This document shows positions 24,087-35,151 of a DNA stretch of 64,000 bases, piece by piece. Each line of letters starts with the position of its first letter. Positions within the stretch are counted from its first letter, which is position 1. The stretch spans positions 4,030,001-4,094,000 of the forward strand of contig NZ_CP014839.1 in the NCBI RefSeq assembly GCF_001931675.1, given 5' to 3'. The notes under the pieces are model-generated. The model was not told the origin of the DNA. It did no database searches and saw only the letters and a list, made by a program, of their open reading frames with translations. A program made the translations under genes and the position numbers. Source of the DNA: Pandoraea thiooxydans. Lineage in GTDB: Bacteria; Pseudomonadota; Gammaproteobacteria; Burkholderiales; Burkholderiaceae.

Positions 24087-26674
24087 TGAGTAATCACCCG
24101 AATCACGTTTTCCAAACGCAGCGTATTTGCGCTCACGTCAACAAGTCGGCGTTGTCTATTGCCGGATTCCCGCATGCTGAGCGGTAATACGACGATGTGA
24201 AAGGGCCGCTGAAGCATCTGCATGTCGAGCACCAGATCCGATGCCGAGTTCGGTTCGAGAATCGAAACGCGAGCTAGCGGAGAATAAGGTTCCATGTAGC
24301 CGCCCAGAAGGGGGCGATGGAGTAGAACTCGACTGGTTGCCTGCTGGTACAACCTGTTCCACGCAGGCAAAGTTGTCAGAGCGGAGTTTGAAGATGTAGC
24401 AATTTCCTGCACTCCGCAGGAGCGAACCAGCCACTCGGCAAAGTGCAAGACAGAATGCCGGACGTCGACCAATGGTTGGGCCTCGTCATAAAACAAGTAA
24501 GCAAAGGCAGGATCGATCCAAGGGAACTTCTCCTCCCAAGCTTCATTTAGTGACGAAGTAACGCGATGCACCGGTACCACCGTCGGTTCGGCATAGTCTG
24601 TGCGGTCCCGAATCGCAAAGCGATCCTTCGGACAGCCGCCGCATACTCGGGTCACGTGAACCGGCCAACGCGGGGACCGCACGCGGTAAAGGTCCGTGAG
24701 CGTCTCGCCAACTTCTCGACCAATCTGATGTTTCGAGCCGCTGAGGCCCGGCAAGAGTTGCCGCATCATCTGCAGATTTCGTTCGGCCGCTTCCAGCGTC
24801 TTCGCGCGCGAAGCGCTGACAGCACGCTCCCACAATTCCGGGATGAGGTGACCGTCATTTTGAATCCTTACGCGTACGCTCGCCATCGACGCGAGCAGCG
24901 ATGAGGCGCTCTCGGCCGGATCAAGATCTTGACCATCACGGTTCGCCTCGATGTCCAACGTGAGCAGGCCGGCCCTTGCCATCAAGATGAGGGTACGCAT
25001 ATTCCAGGTAACGTTGTACTCGCTCCCCCCTGGCAATCCCTTATGGACCGCATCGATGTTGATTGACAGCAGTCCCTCTTCATGTGTCGAAGAATGAGAT
25101 TGGTACATAGCCTTCCATCGGTCAAACCCAAGTTCCGTTGAGATAATCTTGGGCTTCGCGAGGCGCTCCGGCAAATTCCAGTCGGAATCGTCGAACACAA
25201 GAAGGCTCACCGACGATTTCCCGTCGCGACCTCCGCGGCCCACCTCCTGGTAGTACCGATCCAGCGTTTCCGGAATCGTCGCGTGGATTACCGTTCTCAC
25301 ATCGCGCTTATCGAGGCCAACGCCGAAAGCCGATGTGGCTATGATGCCATCAATGCCATTGTCGGCCCATTCGTTGATAATGCGCAGTCGTTCACGATCA
25401 GGCGTCCCGCCATCGAAGGTAGCGAGTCGGCGCAAGCCTCCACGAGAACGCAGCACGGTGTTCCAGTGCGTAATCTCGTCGCGCTTTGTGACATAGAGAA
25501 TGAATGGTCTAGGTGCATGGCGCAGCGCTTCAAGTACTCGTTCTTCTTTCTCCTCCGGGGACGAGGCCTTGTAGAACCAATATTGCGGCTCCGGCCGAAG
25601 ATGCACCGCGGAGACCATTTGTACGCGATTGGCCGGGCCGAAGAGGCCCGCTAGGGTATCTACGGTTTCTTCTGTAAAAGTCGCGCTCATCAAGAGGGTA
25701 CGGAACGGTCGCTCGGACAATCCCAAGAGGGTGTAGCGCAACCCTGCCAATGCCTGAAACGATGGGCGAAAATCGTCACCCCACTGCGTGACCAAATGAG
25801 CTTCGTCGATCACAAAGTAACGCAACATGCCCGCCCTGGTTGCATCAGACACCGCCGATAGAAGCGAGGTCGTCAGTGCTTCCGGAGATGTGAAAAGCAT
25901 ACGTTGCGTACCGTTGCGAAGGCGTTTGCGTACTTCCGCACGCTGTTCATGGGATAAACCGCTGTACCAAGCCAAAGGCCAATCCGGACGGCCAGGGGCG
26001 TTCTCTCGAAAGAGTTGCTGCATGGCGCGTTCTTGGTCCAGCGCGAGCGCGACTGTCGGCACGACGAAGATAGTCAAATGACCTTCTTCTTTGTTGACCA
26101 AGGCCGGCGCCTGTCCGACCAGGCTCTTGCCAGACCCAGTAGGCAGGTTGACTATGAGGGTGTCCCCTTCCGGAATCAGGAAGGCTGCGCGTACCGCTTC
26201 GCACTGACCGAGAGAGGAGTAGTTGTCAAATTTGGTGGCATCGCTGACGAAGGGATCGGCTGCGCAATGCGTGATGCGACGTACGATCTTGTCTGAAAAC
26301 GCCGCAGCGAACACGCCGTCTTCTTCGCCGCCTAGCCACTCCGGATGCCATGGGCGCGCCGTCAGGAGATAGGCGCCGGAACCCGCTTCAAGTACCTCCA
26401 GTCCGTGGCGTTCCCAACTCGCCTGATTTGGCCACCCTTGGCCAACCGGCACGCGAAGCCGCATGCTCTTGCCCGCTCTGTCGCTGGCGCGTAAGAGAAC
26501 GTGTCGAATCAGAGGTAGTAGGTCAGCGCTCCAGGCAGATCCGTTCGTTTGAGCGCGAGTCGCACGCAGTACCTGACATATCCGGTCCAGTACGCCATCT
26601 CCTGCTCTCTCTGGCCAATCGCCAGTTGGCCAATTCGCAAGCAGACCCTGCAGTTCGTCAAAGCCAAAACTCAT
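24083..26674 (-). CDS. dpdF: DpdF, RecQ-like DNA helicase
   Basis: An 863-residue RecQ-like superfamily 2 helicase: Walker A (NLPTGSGKSLVGQ) at about 176-188, DEAH box (FVIDEAHLVTQWG) near 290, motif III (LLMSATFTEET), and motif VI (YYQEVGRGGRDGKSS). A C-terminal Cys-bearing segment (VCGGCPKDRFAIRDR) may bind zinc. RecQ-type helicases unwind DNA 3' to 5'. Size and place match DpdF. It overlaps dpdE by 4 bases and dpdG by 4 bases. Confidence 0.87.
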   Translation of the reverse strand: MSFGFDELQGLLANWPTGDWPERAGDGVLDRICQVLRATRAQTNGSAWSADLLPLIRHVLLRASDRAGKSMRLRVPVGQGWPNQASWERHGLEVLEAGSGAYLLTARPWHPEWLGGEEDGVFAAAFSDKIVRRITHCAADPFVSDATKFDNYSSLGQCEAVRAAFLIPEGDTLIVNLPTGSGKSLVGQAPALVNKEEGHLTIFVVPTVALALDQERAMQQLFRENAPGRPDWPLAWYSGLSHEQRAEVRKRLRNGTQRMLFTSPEALTTSLLSAVSDATRAGMLRYFVIDEAHLVTQWGDDFRPSFQALAGLRYTLLGLSERPFRTLLMSATFTEETVDTLAGLFGPANRVQMVSAVHLRPEPQYWFYKASSPEEKEERVLEALRHAPRPFILYVTKRDEITHWNTVLRSRGGLRRLATFDGGTPDRERLRIINEWADNGIDGIIATSAFGVGLDKRDVRTVIHATIPETLDRYYQEVGRGGRDGKSSVSLLVFDDSDWNLPERLAKPKIISTELGFDRWKAMYQSHSSTHEEGLLSINIDAVHKGLPGGSEYNVTWNMRTLILMARAGLLTLDIEANRDGQDLDPAESASSLLASMASVRVRIQNDGHLIPELWERAVSASRAKTLEAAERNLQMMRQLLPGLSGSKHQIGREVGETLTDLYRVRSPRWPVHVTRVCGGCPKDRFAIRDRTDYAEPTVVPVHRVTSSLNEAWEEKFPWIDPAFAYLFYDEAQPLVDVRHSVLHFAEWLVRSCGVQEIATSSNSALTTLPAWNRLYQQATSRVLLHRPLLGGYMEPYSPLARVSILEPNSASDLVLDMQMLQRPFHIVVLPLSMRESGNRQRRLVDVSANTLRLENVIRVITQ

Positions 26675-29600
26675 ACGTCTTCCTGGACAAAGCGTTCGAT
26701 TAGCGAAACGGGTTCGCTGGTAAGAAAGACGACGCCAGCAACGTCGACTTTCACCGAAGGCGACGAAATGCCACGATGAAGCGCTTCGTTCAGTGCCCGC
26801 TCAAACTTGAGTTGCCGCGCTTCTGTCTGCGCTTCCGTTCCACGCAACGATTGGATTCGAGTCTGCAATTGAGCGTAGCGAATTTCGTCTTCCGCTAATG
26901 CTCGCTCTATTGCAACGCGCTGCCGGTCTCTTAATTCAGGCTTCGCCATCGCAATGGCCAGCGCATGGTCGCGCATTCGGTGGCAGCGCTCTTCCCAATT
27001 TGTGAAGGTATCTGGCGCCAACTTCTGAAAGGAGCGCAGGTAAGACAACTTGAGATTCTTATCTATATAACCGTTCCCGCCCTGTTTCGCATACTTAGGC
27101 AGCAAAAAACCCGCGACCATATCCTTCGGAAGTTCATCGCCCTCTTCGTCGACCCATACTCGCATCATCTCAGGGTGGAACAGGGTATCGCCGCGTCGTG
27201 CTAATACTGCGCGCATCACATCACTAGAATTCCCACCGTCGAGGACCGCGATCGCGAGAGCCTCATCCAAGCACGTCTCAAGCACAAAATCGAAGCGAAA
27301 GCAGAGGCGGATCTCGGACGCGGGGAATGCATCAAACACTTGGCGCCACATTGCGAAACTGCGGCCTCGATCGTCAACGTCGGAGAATGATTTAATCGCC
27401 TCGATGAACTCCGTGCCGTAACGCATGGGGCGAATTCCACGCTTTACGGCGGTGGGGCGATGTATCACATATGGATACGACTGCGGCTGCGTCGAACAAC
27501 TGCCGGGCGCATCAAAGTCAATCGCCCCGAGGAAGTCGTCTATGAAGCTGGACGATGAAATGAGCGTTGGACTATGCCTTTCTGCATCGGGTGAGCAATA
27601 GTGCAAGCGGAAAGGGTGATCGACGGACTGAACGCCCGGTCGACGCGGTTCGTCAACCTTGCGAAACAGTAGCGTGTCCTCGATCCAGTAGAGCATCGGG
27701 TCGCGGATCCCTTTCCAGTCTCCGTCAGTGTCGAATAACTTATCGAGATCGTCCTCAGGCATAGGCGTGAGTTGATCCAACGCGTCTTGTTGGTCGATTA
27801 GTTCAAGTTCACGCTTCACCACGCCAGAAGCTAATCTGTCGCATAGAGCCTGGAGCCCTTCGACGCCTTCGTGGATCATTGTCCCGGCTAAAGAATTTGT
27901 TTCCGCTTCAACGAGGTATTGCAGGCTGGAGATAGATCGGCCGAAAACCCCCCACCCTTGGTCGACAATGTTGAACCATGCCGTCTGCAGCGGCGCACGT
28001 TCATCGATCAACACGTAAGACTGGATTGGCTTCCCAGAGCCGTAACGATCTACTCGGCCAAGGCGCTGCTCGATGCGATTCGGTTGCAGTGGGAGATCGA
28101 AGTGCACAACGACCTTATTTCCGCCCTGAAGGTTAATACCTTCTTCCGCATTGTGGTCGCAGACAATGGCGCGAACCGCTGGATTCGTCAAAAATTCACG
28201 CCACGTCTGCTGGTCTACGCCAGTCCTAATCTCACCAACGTCATGTCTTATTGCTGCAGTATGATGGTATTTCAAGAACGCATAGACTTCATCCGCGGTA
28301 TCGACGCTGGTACAGAAAATCACCGCTTTGCTGAGATCAGACAGGGAGCGTAACCCCTCGAGCAAACGGTTGAGGCGGGCATCCATCCACTCCGCGACAT
28401 CGATTACGGCAAAGATGGCATCGAGCAGTTCGTCTTCTCGCTTGAACGATTCGACCCTATCCAACTCGATTCCGTTTCTGCGTTCTTCGCACAGTTCACG
28501 AAATGCACTTATTTTCTCAGATAGGGCACATACCGCTTTCCAATAGAAATCTGCAAGAGCTTGCGCAACAGTCGGAGCCTTTGCGCTGATCACCAGCGAT
28601 GCGCCTACACGCCAGTCCTCCAACGCGGATTCGAGACGAGCCATCGTCGACTCTGCCACAGTCCAAATTTCCGCCCCTTTGCGCTCTGGCGTGAGTCCTT
28701 CCACGTGGCTACGACGATTACGCAAAATGCGTCGATTGAGGCGATAGGTCTCGGATATATGCGCACGTAATTGCCTAACCGCCGCGCAGAACTCGACGTC
28801 GTTCTCATCCGGAAGTGAAAGCAACTTCTCCTTCAATGCGTGCGTCAACTGCGCGAGTCGTGGGTCGTTCGGTAAACGCGCGATCAGATCATCGAGCGAT
28901 GCGTCCATGAACAAGTAATTGCTGGGATCGAGCGCTGCAACTGTCTCCGCTAATGCCTGACGATTGACGATCTTAGCGTGGAAGCTTTCTAGATCGTCAA
29001 GCGGGTACACAACGGGATCGAGCAAGTGCAGCATGCGAAGAAAGCCGCCCTCGTTGCGTAGGATAGGCGTGGCGGACAAGAGCAGCAGACGATCGGTTCG
29101 CTGTGCCACTTTGCTGATAAGGCGATACAGTTCCTGCATCCCTTTGCCCGCATTGCTGTCTGCTACATGGTGTGCTTCGTCGATGACGAGCAAGGACAAG
29201 TTGTCTAAAGCCTCCCGGAGTTCCTCGCTGTCTTCCTGAGGCAGCACGATGACCGAATCATCGATAAAGTCCTGAAGACCGAAGCGGACGATCAATTCTT
29301 CGCGCCATTGATTCACCAAGGCATGCGGAACCAGCACGAGAACACGATGCTGACGCATGTCATCAAGCACGGCTTGCCGGATCACGATTCCTGCTTCAAT
29401 CGTTTTGCCGAGACCGACCTCGTCAGCCAGAAGATAACGCTGGGAATGGTCGGTCAAGACTCGGCGTACGACATCAACCTGATGCGGTTCGAGTTCAATC
29501 GACGAAGAAAGCAGCGAGGAAACGCCGAAAGCATTGCCTCGTTGATTGAGGTAATTTCGGAGAAATCCGGAGCGCGCTTCGGCATACTGCGGCGTCTCGG

Positions 29601-29952
29601 TAATGAACCTGCCGAGGTAGACTACTGGGTCTTGAATGGGGCGCTTCCATCGAACGAAGACTTGGCCATACTGAAAATATACGTCGTGCTTGTCGGCTAG
29701 GCGGACTTCGACGCCATCACCGTCGTCTTCCCGTACTCTCCCGATGCACCACTGGTCTGCCGACTCGTAATAAACATAGACACGAGTATTGCGTCCCAGT
29801 CGCTTGGGTGTAGTGGACGTTAGCGGCACAGTCACAATGCGCCGGCCGCCGGCGATTGGGGAATCGAAGTATTCGACAGTAGCCTGCGAACCTTCCCGGT
29901 GAACGACTTTCCCCAAGCCGTCCCTTTCGGCATTTTTTACCAAACAGAACAT
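26671..29952 (-). CDS. dpdE: DpdE, SNF2-family helicase
   Basis: 1093 residues of the SNF2/RapA type. After an N-terminal beta-rich domain (1-110), Walker A (LADEVGLGKTIEAG) lies at about 175-188, the DEAH box (VIDEAHHVADS) at about 257-267, and the C-terminal helicase motif is LQPNRIEQRLGRVDRYG. SNF2 proteins translocate on duplex DNA. It is first in the dpdEFGHIJK-D run, all overlapping or closely spaced, so its upstream region should now drive the restriction arm. A weak TAGG precedes the ATG. Confidence 0.87.
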   Translation of the reverse strand: MFCLVKNAERDGLGKVVHREGSQATVEYFDSPIAGGRRIVTVPLTSTTPKRLGRNTRVYVYYESADQWCIGRVREDDGDGVEVRLADKHDVYFQYGQVFVRWKRPIQDPVVYLGRFITETPQYAEARSGFLRNYLNQRGNAFGVSSLLSSSIELEPHQVDVVRRVLTDHSQRYLLADEVGLGKTIEAGIVIRQAVLDDMRQHRVLVLVPHALVNQWREELIVRFGLQDFIDDSVIVLPQEDSEELREALDNLSLLVIDEAHHVADSNAGKGMQELYRLISKVAQRTDRLLLLSATPILRNEGGFLRMLHLLDPVVYPLDDLESFHAKIVNRQALAETVAALDPSNYLFMDASLDDLIARLPNDPRLAQLTHALKEKLLSLPDENDVEFCAAVRQLRAHISETYRLNRRILRNRRSHVEGLTPERKGAEIWTVAESTMARLESALEDWRVGASLVISAKAPTVAQALADFYWKAVCALSEKISAFRELCEERRNGIELDRVESFKREDELLDAIFAVIDVAEWMDARLNRLLEGLRSLSDLSKAVIFCTSVDTADEVYAFLKYHHTAAIRHDVGEIRTGVDQQTWREFLTNPAVRAIVCDHNAEEGINLQGGNKVVVHFDLPLQPNRIEQRLGRVDRYGSGKPIQSYVLIDERAPLQTAWFNIVDQGWGVFGRSISSLQYLVEAETNSLAGTMIHEGVEGLQALCDRLASGVVKRELELIDQQDALDQLTPMPEDDLDKLFDTDGDWKGIRDPMLYWIEDTLLFRKVDEPRRPGVQSVDHPFRLHYCSPDAERHSPTLISSSSFIDDFLGAIDFDAPGSCSTQPQSYPYVIHRPTAVKRGIRPMRYGTEFIEAIKSFSDVDDRGRSFAMWRQVFDAFPASEIRLCFRFDFVLETCLDEALAIAVLDGGNSSDVMRAVLARRGDTLFHPEMMRVWVDEEGDELPKDMVAGFLLPKYAKQGGNGYIDKNLKLSYLRSFQKLAPDTFTNWEERCHRMRDHALAIAMAKPELRDRQRVAIERALAEDEIRYAQLQTRIQSLRGTEAQTEARQLKFERALNEALHRGISSPSVKVDVAGVVFLTSEPVSLIERFVQEDV

Positions 29953-31030
29953 CGTCGGCCTACTTATGTAATGTTGACGTCCGTCTTCTTCCTAAGAAAT
30001 CGATATGCTCGAGGAGTTGTTACAATTCCGCAGGCCCCAACACGAACGAGGGAAACGGAAATGTAGAAGGATCCGCGGATCGGATCGTAAATTTTCGTTT
30101 TACTCTCGATTGGCCTTTCGATCTCTCGGCGAAGTTGCATTAAAACCACACGAAGTGCACTGTGGCACGAGCGACACGATCGTACTTTGACGTGATTCTG
30201 CCTGGCCAACCCTAACAAGATAGTCTGGCGCCTGCTATCAGAACGCTTGGACATCCTTGCGACGTTGGTGGTGGCGCAATACTTTCGCTGCTTTTTGTTA
30301 GAGTTAACGCCGTTGGTTTTAGTGTCTTTAGAGGCGTGGTAAAACCCCGCACTGTCACGGTCCAGATTTGCGAGCGGAGATTTTTCCAACTGAGGCACTG
30401 GATATTCGTCCGATGCGTCGGCTGCCTTCATCGCGATGACGCTAGTTTCCGGTCAAAGAACCGTTTGTAAGCTTTTGTTACACCGTGATGGTAGCGGAAA
30501 AAGAGCGATCTATGACGTGCGCTTTCAAGCATTTTTGAAGGCGGGGCGGTCGAAGGACGCGCCGGGAAGCATCTGGCGTGTAGTGACGATGACTTGGTCG
30601 CGTTTGATTTCCCGAGGTGCTGAATTGTAAGTGATTGATAAAAAAGAAAAATAAATTCTCGAGGTAGGACTGAGCGGTGGATCGATGGGGCGACTATTTG
30701 ATCCGTCGGTGGTTATGCGGACTGCATGCCGAGGCTTTCCATGCGCTCGCGATGGTGACTCGGAGTACGCGAGGAACGAAAGTTGGTGGCACGTTTGTCG
30801 TGCCACTTTTGTAGAAGGCCTAGAGGGCGACGGCGATAGTGTTTCTCCGCAATTGCAGACGGCTTATGTCCTTGGATTTGGGCGGCAACACCGGCAGGAA
30901 CTTCCCCTCACTCTGATGGGTACCGAATGACCGGTGCAGGCCGTGGGGCTAGTATCGGTGCCAACACGCGATTATGTGCAAGACGCAGTTGAGCAAACTT
31001 CCTCTAGTACTCATCGTTTCCTCGTGGGCT
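29953..31030. other. AT-richer intergenic stretch between dpdE and the transporter remnant
   Basis: About 1.08 kb with no gene I can support. The longest minus-strand frame (29964-30431) has no recognisable domain and a composition unlike real genes. The stretch likely holds a promoter and 5' untranslated region for dpdE, since the IS insertions cut it off from the upstream genes. No clear -35/-10 pair was identified. Confidence 0.5.
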
Positions 31031-31446
31031 TTAGGTGGTACGTACCTTACGCAACACGACCCGCGACCAGACAGCGCCGCCGGCAACTTTCGCAAGGAAC
31101 TGAAGGCCAGCGATTGCCGGAAATACCGTGCCGAACGCGATCAACGGGAAGATGAGAGAGTCGACAGCTGCACCGGCGACGTTCGCACCATTCGCGCGCG
31201 CCAGAACTGGATAGTGTCGCGCAGTTTGGAACGCAGTTGCGCTCGCAATGGCCGCCGTGCTGAACGCGACAAGCGACGCCAAGGATATGAGGCCCGATGC
31301 TGGGTTGAGCATATAGCTCACGACGCCGGCGATCAGGCTGAACATTCGCACCCACAGCGAGCGCCCGCGCCAGTCGAGATGAAGACGGTCACGGATGGCG
31401 AGGTCGAGGCCGATTAGCAGGAAAGCGTTGATCGGAGTGGACGCCG
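31031..31446 (-). pseudogene. VUT/YhhQ-family queuosine-precursor transporter, C-terminal part, split by IS3
   Basis: About 138 codons of a DUF165/VUT membrane protein, starting abruptly at the IS3 terminus: TPINAFLLIGLDLAIRDRLH, then four hydrophobic helices (VVSYMLNPASGLISLASLVA, NVAGAAVDSLIFPLIAFGTV) and a short basic tail. The missing first 29 codons are on the far side of the insertion at 35052-35138. VUT/YhhQ proteins import queuosine precursors such as preQ0 and preQ1, which fits a dpd cluster. The two pieces are one base out of register and no target duplication is visible, so loss of the IS would not by itself restore the gene. Confidence 0.8.
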
Positions 31447-31495
31447 TGTAATGGTCTAATTTCCTCGGACAGGTCGATAGGAAGATAATCTCTAT

Positions 31496-31503
31496 CGACG
31501 AGG
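31496..31503. repeat. IS66 target-site duplication, left copy (CGACGAGG)
   Basis: Identical to 33884-33891 and single in the empty site of IS3 copy 1. Confidence 0.96.
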
Positions 31504-31549
31504 GTAAGCGCCCGGCGAACCCATCTTGACGACGCTTTCAGAACGGGAC

Positions 31550-33058
31550 TTAATCGAGCGGTTCCCAGCAGTGCGGCAGCAGTTCACCGATACGGCTGGC
31601 CGGCTGGGTTGGCAGCCGCTCCAGAATATCCTTCATATACGCATAAACATCGTGCCCGTTGAGCCGGGCCGAATGGATCAGGCTCATCACGGCAGCAGCG
31701 CGCTGGCCGGCGCGCAAACTGCCGGCAAATAGCCAGTTCTTGCGTCCGGTCGCAATCGGCCGGATCTGGTTCTCCACCCAGTTATTATCGATGGGCAGCG
31801 CGCCATCGTCCAGGTAGCGCGTCAGCGCGCCCCAGCGTCCCAGGCTGTAATCGATCGCCCTGGCGGTGGCGCCGCCATCCGGCACCCGTTGCCGCTGTGC
31901 CAGCAGCCAGGCATGCAAGGTATCGGCCACCGGCCTGGCCTGTTGCTGCCGCATCTCGTACCGTTGGTCAGCATCACGGTCTTGTGCTGCCCGTTCGACC
32001 TCGTACAGCACGCCGAACAGCTTGAGCGCCTCCTCGGCAATCTGGCTGCTGTGGTTGGCCCACAATTCATGGAATTTGCGACGCGCATGCGCCATGCAGC
32101 CGGCTTCCGTCACACCTTGCCTGAACAGCGCCTTGTAGCCACTGTAATCGTCGCACACCAGCGTGCCGCGCCAAGCACCTAGAAACGCATCGGCATGCCG
32201 GCCGCCGCGACTCTCGGCAAAGTCGAACACCACTGCTTTCATCGGATCAAATGCCGTACTGCAGTAACTCCACAAGTAGGCCCGATGCGTCTTGCCGTTG
32301 CCGGGCTTAAGCATTTGCACCGGCGTCTCGTCGGCATGCAGTACCGTCTGCTTTAGCAGCGCTTCGCGCAAGGCTTCCACCAGCGGCTGCAATTGCACGC
32401 CGCATTGGCCAACCCATTGCGCCAGTGTGGAATCCGCAATGCCTAACCCGGCACGCTCGAAGATGTCGGACTGCCGGTACAAAGGGAGGTGGTCGGCGTA
32501 CTTGGCCACCAGCACATGCGCCAGCAAGCCGGCGGTCGGAATCCCCTTGTCGATGATGTGCGGCGCCACCGGCGCCTGCACCAGCGTCTCGCATTGGCGG
32601 CACGCCCATTTGCCGCGCACATGGCGCTCCACCGTGAAGACGCCTGGTTGGTAATCGAGCTTCTCGGCAATATCCTCGCCGATGCGCTGCAACTGGCAGC
32701 CACAGCGGCAGACGGTCGATGCCGGCTCATGATGGATGTCCTTGCGCGGCAGAGTGGGCGGCAAGGGGGTACGTTTGGGTTGCTGTTTATCTCGGGTGCC
32801 GGCTGCCGGTGGCGCCAGTTTCTTGATCTCGAGTGACACCGCTTCCATGTCCATGTCGAGCGTCTCGAACAACAGCCGTTGCTGTTCCCCAGTATAAATT
32901 TCGCTGGTGGCAGCGAACTTGAGACGCTTGAGCGTGGCATTCTCGTGGGTGAGCTTGTCGATCAGCGTTTGCTTGGTGCGGACCTCGACCATCAGGCGCG
33001 CAGCCAGTTTCCGCACTTCTTCTTCGCTGAGCCGATCGAGGTCTGCCGGTGAGTTCAT
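31550..33058 (-). CDS. tnpC: IS66-family transposase TnpC
   Basis: 502 residues from ATG at 33058 (MNSPADLDRLSEEEVRKLAA). An N-terminal leucine-zipper-like segment is followed by a zinc-binding region (VCRCGCQLQ and CRQCETLV) and the DDE domain: HADETPVQ, VCDDYSGYK, and NNWVENQIRPIATGRKNW. It is full length for IS66 TnpC. A longer in-frame open stretch upstream overlaps tnpB and is not used. Confidence 0.93.
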   Translation of the reverse strand: MNSPADLDRLSEEEVRKLAARLMVEVRTKQTLIDKLTHENATLKRLKFAATSEIYTGEQQRLLFETLDMDMEAVSLEIKKLAPPAAGTRDKQQPKRTPLPPTLPRKDIHHEPASTVCRCGCQLQRIGEDIAEKLDYQPGVFTVERHVRGKWACRQCETLVQAPVAPHIIDKGIPTAGLLAHVLVAKYADHLPLYRQSDIFERAGLGIADSTLAQWVGQCGVQLQPLVEALREALLKQTVLHADETPVQMLKPGNGKTHRAYLWSYCSTAFDPMKAVVFDFAESRGGRHADAFLGAWRGTLVCDDYSGYKALFRQGVTEAGCMAHARRKFHELWANHSSQIAEEALKLFGVLYEVERAAQDRDADQRYEMRQQQARPVADTLHAWLLAQRQRVPDGGATARAIDYSLGRWGALTRYLDDGALPIDNNWVENQIRPIATGRKNWLFAGSLRAGQRAAAVMSLIHSARLNGHDVYAYMKDILERLPTQPASRIGELLPHCWEPLD

Positions 33059-33126
33059 GCGCCGCAGTTTGCCAGAACCGGGGCGCCGGGTGAATCGAAA
33101 CTGTTTACATCCCTGTGGGGAATCCG

Positions 33127-33462
33127 TCACACCACGGTGATGGCATGGTCTTGCGCCAGGGTCTGCCAGGGCAGGCCTGTTACCAGTGCCCCAAGCTGCT
33201 CGACATTGAGCGCAACGGTCATGGCGGCGGTGCCATCCGTCCAGGCAAAGCGCCCCTTGTTCAGACGTCGCGCCGCCAGCCAAATACCGAAGCCGTCGTA
33301 GACCAGCACCTTCATGCGCGTGGCGCGCTTGTTGGCGAACAGGTAGGCATGGTGGGGCCGTGCGGCGCCGAACACCTTGACCACCCGTGCCAGGGTGGTA
33401 TCGGCACCGGCGCGCATGTCCAGCGGCTCGGTGGCCAGCCAGATGGCGTCGATGCGGATCAC
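33127..33462 (-). CDS. tnpB: IS66 accessory protein TnpB
   Basis: 111 residues from GTG (IRIDAIWLATEPLDMRAG). The family core FGAARPHHAYLFANKRATRM and LVYDGFGIWLAARRLNKGRF is present. The GTG overlaps the tnpA stop (GTGA), the usual IS66 coupling. Confidence 0.92.
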   Translation of the reverse strand: MIRIDAIWLATEPLDMRAGADTTLARVVKVFGAARPHHAYLFANKRATRMKVLVYDGFGIWLAARRLNKGRFAWTDGTAAMTVALNVEQLGALVTGLPWQTLAQDHAITVV

Positions 33463-33803
33463 CGCAAGACCTCGCGCAGCCAGTGTGCGCATTCGGTAGT
33501 GGCCGCCATCGGCCAGGACACGGCCACACTGACCGGGCCTCGCCGCAGTTCAAGCCGAATGTCGGCCGCACCGCTTGACGCGGCGGGCGCGATTGGCACT
33601 GGAATAAAGCCATCCATCGCCGACATCGTCACCGGGGTGCAGCGTGCCAGGGATTGGCGACGCCACTTGTGCACGATGTTGGCGTTGATGCCGTGGGCCA
33701 TGGCCACGCGCGCCACCGACATGCCGGGTTGCTCGCATTCTGCAAGAATTTGCGCCTTGAGCGTTGCGCCGTAACGGCGCCGTTGGATCTTCGTATCGGT
33801 CAT
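33459..33803 (-). CDS. tnpA: IS66 accessory protein TnpA
   Basis: 114 residues with a helix-turn-helix (MSVARVAMAHGINANIVHKW) near residues 28-47, the standard first gene of IS66 elements, required for transposition along with TnpB and TnpC. Confidence 0.9.
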   Translation of the reverse strand: MTDTKIQRRRYGATLKAQILAECEQPGMSVARVAMAHGINANIVHKWRRQSLARCTPVTMSAMDGFIPVPIAPAASSGAADIRLELRRGPVSVAVSWPMAATTECAHWLREVLR

Positions 33804-33883
33804 AGGTGTCCACCTGTTTTTAGGTGGGCACCATGATCCTTACGCTTACGGCGCTTCTCAAGATGACATTGCCGGGCGCTTAC

Positions 33884-33891
33884 CGACGAGG
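33884..33891. repeat. IS66 target-site duplication, right copy (CGACGAGG)
   Basis: Identical to 31496-31503; it follows the right inverted repeat of the IS66 element directly. Confidence 0.96.
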
Positions 33892-33898
33892 AAAGCAG

Positions 33899-35043
<1,145 letters not shown>

Positions 35044-35051
35044 CCACTACA

Positions 35052-35138
35052 TATATCGGATATCGGCAGCGCGGTATAGATAGTGAAGGTTCTTCCGGCT
35101 AGCGTTCGCCGTATCGGCTGATCGATCAGCGCAAACAT
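35052..35138 (-). pseudogene. VUT/YhhQ-family queuosine-precursor transporter, N-terminal part
   Basis: The first 29 codons of the split transporter: MFALIDQPIRRTLAGRTFTI, ending PISDI at the IS3 terminus. It begins 13 bases after the queD stop on the same strand, so it belonged to the queC-queD operon. The rest is at 31031-31446. Confidence 0.75.
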
Positions 35139-35151
35139 CCTCTCAAACCAT

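Larger units (their letters stand above)
31504..33883 (-). mobile_element. IS66-family insertion sequence nested in IS3 copy 2 (2380 bp)
   Basis: Terminal inverted repeats GTAAGCGCCCGGC (left) and GCCGGGCGCTTAC (right) bound three genes, tnpA, tnpB and tnpC. The 8-bp target duplication CGACGAGG is present at 31496-31503 and 33884-33891. The uninterrupted sequence in IS3 copy 1 has a single CGACGAGG at this point, which proves the insertion site. IS66 elements characteristically generate 8-bp duplications. All three genes look intact. Confidence 0.96.

Noticed and set aside
29964-30431. 155-codon minus-strand frame upstream of dpdE
   Set aside because: No recognisable domain, atypical composition and no convincing ribosome-binding site.
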